64,000 bases of DNA from Podarcis raffonei. Lineage: Eukaryota > Chordata > Lepidosauria > Squamata > Lacertidae. The notes beneath the pieces were generated by a model. The model was not told where the DNA came from. It did not search any database and saw only the letters and a list, made by a program, of their open reading frames with translations. How positions within the stretch are numbered: the stretch's first letter is position 1; each line of letters begins with the position of its first letter. The translations under genes were made by a program, and so were the position numbers. The stretch lies in contig NC_070614.1 of NCBI RefSeq assembly GCF_027172205.1, positions 39,872,001 through 39,936,000 on the forward strand. Reading direction: 5' to 3'. Of this stretch, positions 58,080 through 64,000 are shown in pieces.

Positions 58080-58870
58080 AAAATGAAAGTATACTCTGAT
58101 CAAAACAACCCCTCTGCAGTGCCACAAATCCAACTCAGTGCTGTAACACTGGAAAGTGTCAACGACTTCTCCTACCTGGGCAGTTATCTTTCCACAAAAG
58201 CGACATTGATGCCGAAATCCAGCATTGCCTGAGCTCTGCGAGTGCAGCCTTTTCCCAACTGAAGTGCAGTGTTTGAAGATCGAGACATTTTAATTTAAAA
58301 AATGCTTGTTTACAAAGTTATTCTACTACCAACCTTACTGTATGCTTGTGGAACACGGACCACTTATAAATGCCATCTCCAACTCTTCGAAACATTCCAC
58401 CAACAGTGTCTCCGAAAAATTTTACACATCCCCTGGGAAGATAGACGAACTAATGCCAGTGTACTGGAAGAAGCAATGATTCTTTAACATCAACTTTGTT
58501 GGAGTGGTCATGTTGTTCGGATGCCTGATTACCATCTTCCAAAGCAACTACTCTATTCCAAACTTTAAAATGGAAAGTGTAATGCTGGTGGTCAACATAA
58601 GAGATTTAAAGACACTCTCAAGGCAAATGTAGTAAAACACCGACAATTGGGAAACACTGGCGTGCGAGCGCTCCAGTTGGAGAATAGCCTTTGGACACTC
58701 AAACTCAGGATGAAAGGGAGAAATGTGCTAAGAGGGAGGCACATTTAGCAAACCCTCACCATGATCAACTCCCATCCGGAAACCTATGTCCCCACTGTGG
58801 AAGGACATGTAGATCCACTCACAGATTCACTGTTAAGACCGTGTTCATGGAAGACAATCTTTCTCAGCTT
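58080..58870 (+). mobile_element. Non-LTR retrotransposon remnant, C-terminal reverse transcriptase
   Basis: Frames encode LLPTLLYACGTRTT, FHQQCLRKILHIPWEDRRTN, SVLEEAM and, downstream, a CCHC/zinc-finger-like CPHCGRTCRSTHR. This is the arrangement at the end of an RTE-like or related LINE ORF2. It is distinct from BovB, whose motifs differ. Several frame changes and stops show it is old. Confidence 0.65.
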
Positions 58871-59687
58871 TGAGTGACCACCAAAGAATACTCTGATCAG
58901 ATTGGTTTAAAATTTGATCTGATGGTAACAGGAAATATAGTTATTCCCCACCTCCACTGCTGAGGGGTGATGGAAAAAGCAGCCTGTCTATTAAAACAGA
59001 AACAGCATTTTTGTAAATTTCTCCAGGTTGGCTTTCAGAAGGTACAAGTGAGGGCTCCCCCCCCATAACAAAATGTTGCAGCGTGTCACCAGCTCACAAC
59101 TTTGAGCATGTGCAGCTTCCAGGCAACATCCAAGGCCCCAATTACAAGTTGGCTGAGACAAAGTTTTGCAAACTTAAGCACCGTTTCCTTAAAATTTCCT
59201 AGAATTCTTGGTTCCACTAAGAGGTGCCCAGCCTTCCCAGCATTCCCTGCTCTGTGTGAGTAGGCCACAACCTCCCTCCCAAAGAACCTGCTTCCCAAGA
59301 GCAGACAGTGAGGAAGGCGTGAAGTTTAAGAACCATACTTCTTTATTTAATAAACAGAATAGTATTAAATCTGTATTAACAAAATATACAACCAAAAATA
59401 TTCTATAACAATATACATCTTCTGCTTTGTAGATAAATATTTTCTCTGTCTTGGCTCTTCCCAGCGGCTTGGCTTTGCAAATTGTTGCCTGTCCTAAACA
59501 GCTGAAAAGTGACACACTGGCAAAATAGTATTGGTTTTGGGGGTTCCCCCCTTTTTTTGCAACAGTAAGGGGAAAGGGCGGAAGGAGATGAAAGTACAGC
59601 AGTACCCTCTGCTGGCGGTGCCCATATGACAAAGTAATAATTGTTCATTTGAATAAATGTATGCACAAGTCACCCACTACCGAGCAC

Positions 59688-59925
59688 AGAAGAAGAAGAA
59701 GAAGAAGAGTTTGGATTTGATATCCCGCTTTATCACTAACTGAAGGAGTCTCAAAGCAGCTAACAATCTCCTTTCCCTTCCTCCCCCCCAACAAACACTC
59801 TGTGAGGTGAGTGGGGCTGAGAGACTTCAGAGAAGTGTGACTAGCCCAAGGTCACCCAGCAGCTGCATGTGGAGGAGCGGAGACACGAACCCAGTTCCCC
59901 AGATTACGAGTCCCCCACTCTTATT
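59688..59925 (-). repeat. tRNA-derived SINE, second copy of the 47345 family
   Basis: It shares 'gtttggatttgatatcccgc', 'aacaaacactctgtgaggtg' and 'agttccccagattacgagtc' with 47345-47594. The tRNA-like head is truncated here. Confidence 0.75.
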
Positions 59926-60232
59926 ATTCATCCCCCCCCCCAAAATGAACAGCAAGGAAAATCTAGATAAAGCGAGGCCCCTAATGCTCGGTGGGTAGTA
60001 ATACTGCCGCCTACTGAAGGGGGTCATTGTGCCCCCGCTGGTGTGCAAAGTTTGTGAGGAATATTTGCAAGGCCCCACCTTATGCCTCCTCCTCATAGCA
60101 ACTGGCTCCACTACCCAGTACAGAGGGTGCCCCCCATTTAGCAAAGCCCAAGCTCAGAGGAAGGCACGCCTTCAGAACCTCTCATTTTCAGTCATGTTCA
60201 GAATAGACATTTAAAGAACATTTTAATTACAG

Positions 60233-60362
60233 AAACAGAGAATTGTAGAGTTAGAAGACACCCCTGAGGGTCATTTAGTCCAACCCTCTGCAATGCAGGA
60301 ATCTTTTGCCTAATGTGGGACACGAACCGACAACCCTGAGATTAAGCTCGACTGACTGAGCT
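60233..60362 (-). repeat. tRNA-Lys SINE with CR1-like tail, reverse
   Basis: Reverse complement of the 53124 family: 'agaattgtagagttagaaga', 'ctgcaatgcaggaatctttt', then a degraded tRNA-Lys head containing 'ctgagattaag'. Confidence 0.7.
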
Positions 60363-61893
60363 TTCCCCCAAAGAATCCTGGGAATTGTAGTTTGCCCACC
60401 CACAGGCAGAACTATTCTACCCAGCTCCCTTAACAAACTGAGATTCCAGGATTCCTTGGGGGATGCCATGTGCTTTAAATGTATGAAGTGGGTGTGGACT
60501 TGCTGTCAGTGCATGGGAAAGCATGGGAAGCTGCCCCCAAAACAGCAAACCAGGGTTTCGCAGGGAAGTAAAGTGATAGTACAGTTAGAACCTTCAGAGG
60601 GGTCATCAAGTACCGCTAATCTCCCATGGCTAACAGTTTGTCAGCCATTTCTCCCCAGACTTCTAAGAAGTCAGCATAAATTCTTCCCCACTCACTACAG
60701 AGGGAAAGATTATTATTCTAGCCAGCCCCACAGCTTTTAAGTGTGAAAGGGAGTAAAAGACCAGTGATTTATTTCATTTTTTAAAGGGAAATTTGGATGA
60801 TGTTGACATTGCAGGTTTGCATCTGCAAGATCCTCTAGAAAAATCCACTTAGCTGAATCATGGCTCTTGCTGGGCAAATTTGGAACATTTGCTGGAACAC
60901 AGACAGGCCAGCTGGCATTGGAAGGCTAAAGGTATTTTTTAAAAAAGAAGAGAGGTGCAAAATAAGCTAGTTTATTTATATGGCGAGTAATTCCACTGGC
61001 ACTGGAAACTGCATCCAACCATGTGATTGTTTTTAGTCGGCCACTGTAGCTATGTGGCCGGCTGATGCCACCCAATCGGTGGTGGTAGCCTGTGGTAACT
61101 TTTATCGCCAGTTGGATACAAGTGCCCCGATTTCAGATGAAACATTTTGTTAGGTACTTGGGGCCCTGACTGACAGGACCGGCTGATCTGAGGGTGTAAC
61201 TTGGAACCCACAGTTGTTCCAAGCAGACTATTAAAATGCAAGGAAATATCTTGTCACCGCATTAGTCACATTAGTGCTCAAATTGGTCTATCATTAGAAC
61301 TCAGATGGACAGCTCAGCGTGTCAGTCTCGCTGACGGAGAAATGCCATGAAACCTCCCTCCATTGCTGGAGACAGGAGGCCTCTGAATACCACGTCCTCA
61401 AGCAGGGGGAGTAGTAGTACTTGCACACTTCCCACAGGCATCTGGCTGGCTGTCAGGAAAACAAAACATTGGGCAACAGGGGCCTTTGGCCTGATCCAGC
61501 AGAGCTCTTCCAAAGTTCTTAGGAACCCAACTCACGTGTTGCAATAGGAACAGAGTTGCACCGCTGGGCCAGCTCCCAGCTTCACATCCTGCACCTCCTG
61601 CCTGCGCACCGAGCACAGAAGTCTGTAAAACAGAGGCAGCTGACCTTTTTCTGGCTGAGGGCCACATTGCCCAAAGGCCAGCATTCCAGGGGCCACATGT
61701 CAAAGTGGGCATGCCCAAAGGGCAAAAGTGGGGTGTAGCAGAACCCCAAACTTCTTGCCATTATTAATTACCTTTTATTCCTTTCCACCCCTTCCTTCTT
61801 ATCAACTTACTCTTACCAACTTTCTTTCTTACTCCCTTCCACCGCCAGCACCCCATATTCCTTATTCTCTTTCTCTCCCCTTCCTTCCTAATA

Positions 61894-62145
61894 CAGTGGA
61901 AGCTCGGGTTGCGAACGTGATCCGTGTGGGATGCACGCTCGCAACCCACAGCGCTCGCAACCCGCGTCTGCGCATGTGCAGGTTGCGATTTGGTGCTTAT
62001 GCACATGCGCAAAGCACGATTTAGAGCTTCTGCGCATGCGCAACCGCCGAAACCCGGAAGTAACCCGTTCTGGTACTTCTGGGTTTTGGCGGTCTGCAAC
62101 CCGAAAAGATGCAACCTGAATTGGCTGTAATCTGAGGCCTGACTG
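61894..62145. mobile_element. Tigger-like hairpin element, CpG-rich subfamily
   Basis: It starts CAGTGGAAGCTCGGGTTGCG, ends 'ctgaggcctgactg', and has TA on both sides. The interior 'cgcatgcgcaaccgccgaaa' is self-complementary in part and matches 8643-8887. Confidence 0.7.
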
Positions 62146-62733
62146 TACATAGGGCTTTCTGCCCTACTGCAATGGACATTCCAATCTCCCTGTCTTTCTC
62201 TCCCCTTTTCTCTCACCTGTAAAGCGCATCTCCAGTACAAAGGGACCCCCAACCCTACCCCTGACATCGTGGCCCCAGGCTAACCATACGCATGTGATAT
62301 CCACACATCGAGTGTGCATGCTTGTAAACCAAACTGCTGGGCCCGCCCCTGACATCATGTTCTGGGCTAGCCCTGCCCACAAGATCCGTGCAAGGAGCAT
62401 GGACCCCTGTGTGTCTTGCATGCTGGTTCCTGTACACTCACAGATCTCCGCACTCAACGCTCCGCTACTGGGACCGGCAATGTGGCTCTGCTCCTATTAC
62501 AACACGTGTGAGTATCCTCTGTGTGTATAGAGTGTGAACAGCGGATCAGGTATGAGCAATGTAATGGAACTGGAGAACAAATTCCTTTGGCCTGGAGTTA
62601 GTTGACAAGCTGCTAAGAGGCCCAGAAGCCATTTCAGCCCCAGCCACCTCAAGCCTTGGTCTCATCGACAGCTGCCACTTCCGCCACCAATGAGTTCTGG
62701 CGTTGATATTCCCTCCACCACCTGTCCAGCTCC

Positions 62734-63787
62734 TCAGCTTTTCCGGAAGAGTGAGAAGAAGCCAGTGCCGTTGGGGATGCTGGTGCCTCGGCGAAAGAAA
62801 GGAGGGTTCTTGCCTTCCGCCGGGCTTCTAGGCGACGAAGCGATGGGGTGGGTCTCTTCCTGGTGCTTCTGCAGCAGTTGCTGGTGAATGATATACTGAA
62901 TATCATCCTGTGTGGCAGGAAAGAAAAGAAAAGAGGATGTAACCACAACAGTGCTCCTAAATTGTGAATTTGTCTATTCCTCTTTTAAAGCCATCCAAAT
63001 TGGTGGCCTTCCTTACATCATTCCACAGTTTCGCTAGGCGCTGTGTGAAGAAATGCTTCCCTTTTTCCTGCCCTGAATCTCCCACTGTGCAGCCTCATCG
63101 GATGGCCTCAAGTTCTAACATTATGAGAGAGGAAGAAAAACATCTCTCCTTTCTTCTAAGCTTAAAGAGCCCCATACGTTTTAACTTTTCCTCATGGGGG
63201 CAGTGGCTTCAGCCCCTCGGTTGCCCTTTTCCGGCTCTACAATATCCTTTTTGAGGCAAGGTGATCAGGTTTGTGAGCCTGATGGCACTAGAGGCTCTTC
63301 CCCTCTTTTAATTGATGTGAGCTGCTTTGGGAGACAATCGTTGTCTGAAAAAATGGGACAAAGACCCCATAAACAAATAAATACATTTTTGTGTTTGCTA
63401 CCCTCTTCTTCTTATTCGACATCTCCCAGCTGCTGCTGCTACTTCTCCTCCTCTTCTTACCCTGTCATGGTCTCTTTCCCTTCCTTTCTTTTTGGTCCCT
63501 GTTCAGAACTGGAATGAATCCATAAAGCAAACTTGGAACAAATTGTGAATGCAGGGAGAGAATCAGAAATTCTCACGCTCATCCCATTTGTGTCACTGCG
63601 CAGATCTGGAATTTATTAAGCACGGCAGGAGCCAAAAAGCTGTTGTCTGACTTGCAGTTTGGGATTTAAAAAATGTTGTGTTTGCTACTATGAAGTTCCC
63701 TTTGCCCTTTTGGCTGCTTCCTTCGGCTTCCAGCATATAAACTGGAAGGACAATTGGTGCAGTTTAAAATGTTCTGGGTTAAATTTC

Positions 63788-63839
<52 letters not shown>

Positions 63840-63982
63840 TCTGGTGTTTTTTCTTACTCACTTGCCAAGCTTCCAGCTCCTGGGAAAGGGCCATCTTCTG
63901 GCGAATGACACGCAATAGCTGCTGGCTCATGGAATCCCGTTCCAGGGAGACTTTTGCCAGTTCCAACTCCATCTCGCCTTTC
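62734..63982 (-). CDS. BICDL2: BICD family-like cargo adapter 2 (BICDL2), last two exons, partial
   Basis: BICDL2 (CCDC64B) is a coiled-coil adaptor linking Rab-bearing vesicles to dynein. Two exons are visible, 63982-63862 and 62907-62734, phase-matched, with the stop at 62734-62736. They give 40 and 57 residues. The first is a heptad-rich coiled coil, [20 protein letters not shown] then [19 protein letters not shown]. It resembles the BICD C-terminal cargo-binding coil (BICD2 has LLRMAIQQKLALTQRLE). The second continues [18 protein letters not shown] and ends in a basic tail, [10 protein letters not shown]. The remaining exons lie beyond 64000. Synteny with THOC6 and HCFC1R1 supports BICDL2 over BICDL1. 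Confidence 0.85.
63790..63838. repeat. (TA)n(TG)n microsatellite
   Basis: TA units followed by a GT run, in the last BICDL2 intron just 3' of the 63862-63982 exon's donor site. Confidence 0.95.
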
Positions 63983-64000
63983 CTGATAAGACAGCAGATA

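Larger units (their letters stand above)
56581..62640. other. Intergenic region between the RAB35-like gene and BICDL2
   Basis: No host exon was found. It contains an ATT run (56608-56650), a short 'gcagaaattcaacaggtg' repeat (57499), a LINE remnant (58080-58870), two SINEs (59688-59925, 60233-60362), palindromic MITE fragments (60365-60490) and a Tigger-like element (61894-62145). A reverse-strand AATAAA (61774-61779) could be the BICDL2 polyadenylation site, but this is uncertain. Confidence 0.5.

Noticed and set aside
58302-58487. Possible host gene with a zinc-finger-like end
   Set aside because: The motifs are those of a LINE ORF2 C-terminus, and the frame is broken.

Overview
The window is vertebrate nuclear DNA and most probably from a squamate reptile. 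Genes are split by GT-AG introns. The repeats are typical of squamates: Sauria-type SINEs, BovB (RTE) LINE 3' ends, CR1/L2-type LINE ends, tRNA-Lys SINEs with a CR1-like tail, and many small Tigger-like and hAT-like elements. I assembled the genes by hand from splice sites and reading frame, and I named families from remembered protein sequences. No similarity search was run. I recognised no retroviral, LTR or other capsid- or envelope-bearing element.

Layout from left to right: (1) TNFRSF12A (Fn14), plus strand, exon 2 to the end, about 1-4.1 kb; its first exon lies left of the window. (2) A gene-poor, repeat-filled stretch, 4.1-18.4 kb. (3) A ZG16-like secreted jacalin lectin, plus strand, 18.46-20.7 kb. 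(4) A seven-exon, 501-residue Mab-21/cGAS-superfamily gene closest to MAB21L3, plus strand, 22.18-26.4 kb. Two IRF/ISRE-type sites lie just upstream of its start codon. (5) THOC6, minus strand, 12 coding exons, 27.36-35.48 kb. (6) A GC-rich divergent promoter, 36.6-37.25 kb, and HCFC1R1, plus strand, 38.46-40.79 kb. (7) A RAB35-like small GTPase, minus strand, six coding exons, 42.65-54.89 kb, probably driven from a CpG island at 56.0-56.6 kb. (8) Repeats, 57-62.6 kb. (9) The last two exons of BICDL2, minus strand, running off the right edge.

The set TNFRSF12A / HCFC1R1 / THOC6 / BICDL2 is the neighbourhood found on human chromosome 16p13.3. The divergent HCFC1R1-THOC6 pair is kept. Three genes are not part of that human cluster as I remember it: the ZG16-like lectin, the Mab-21/cGAS-like gene and the RAB35-like GTPase.

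The most interesting item is the Mab-21/cGAS-like gene. It keeps the cGAS/MAB21L3 fold signatures and the Gly-Ser loop, but it lacks acidic residues at two of the three expected catalytic positions and has no zinc ribbon. Its proximal sequence carries two IRF-type sites. This suggests an interferon-responsive, catalytically silent nucleotidyltransferase-fold protein, and that is inference. The RAB35-like GTPase has Glu in place of the Asp of the NKxD motif. The lectin has lost the sugar-binding Asp of the jacalin loop.
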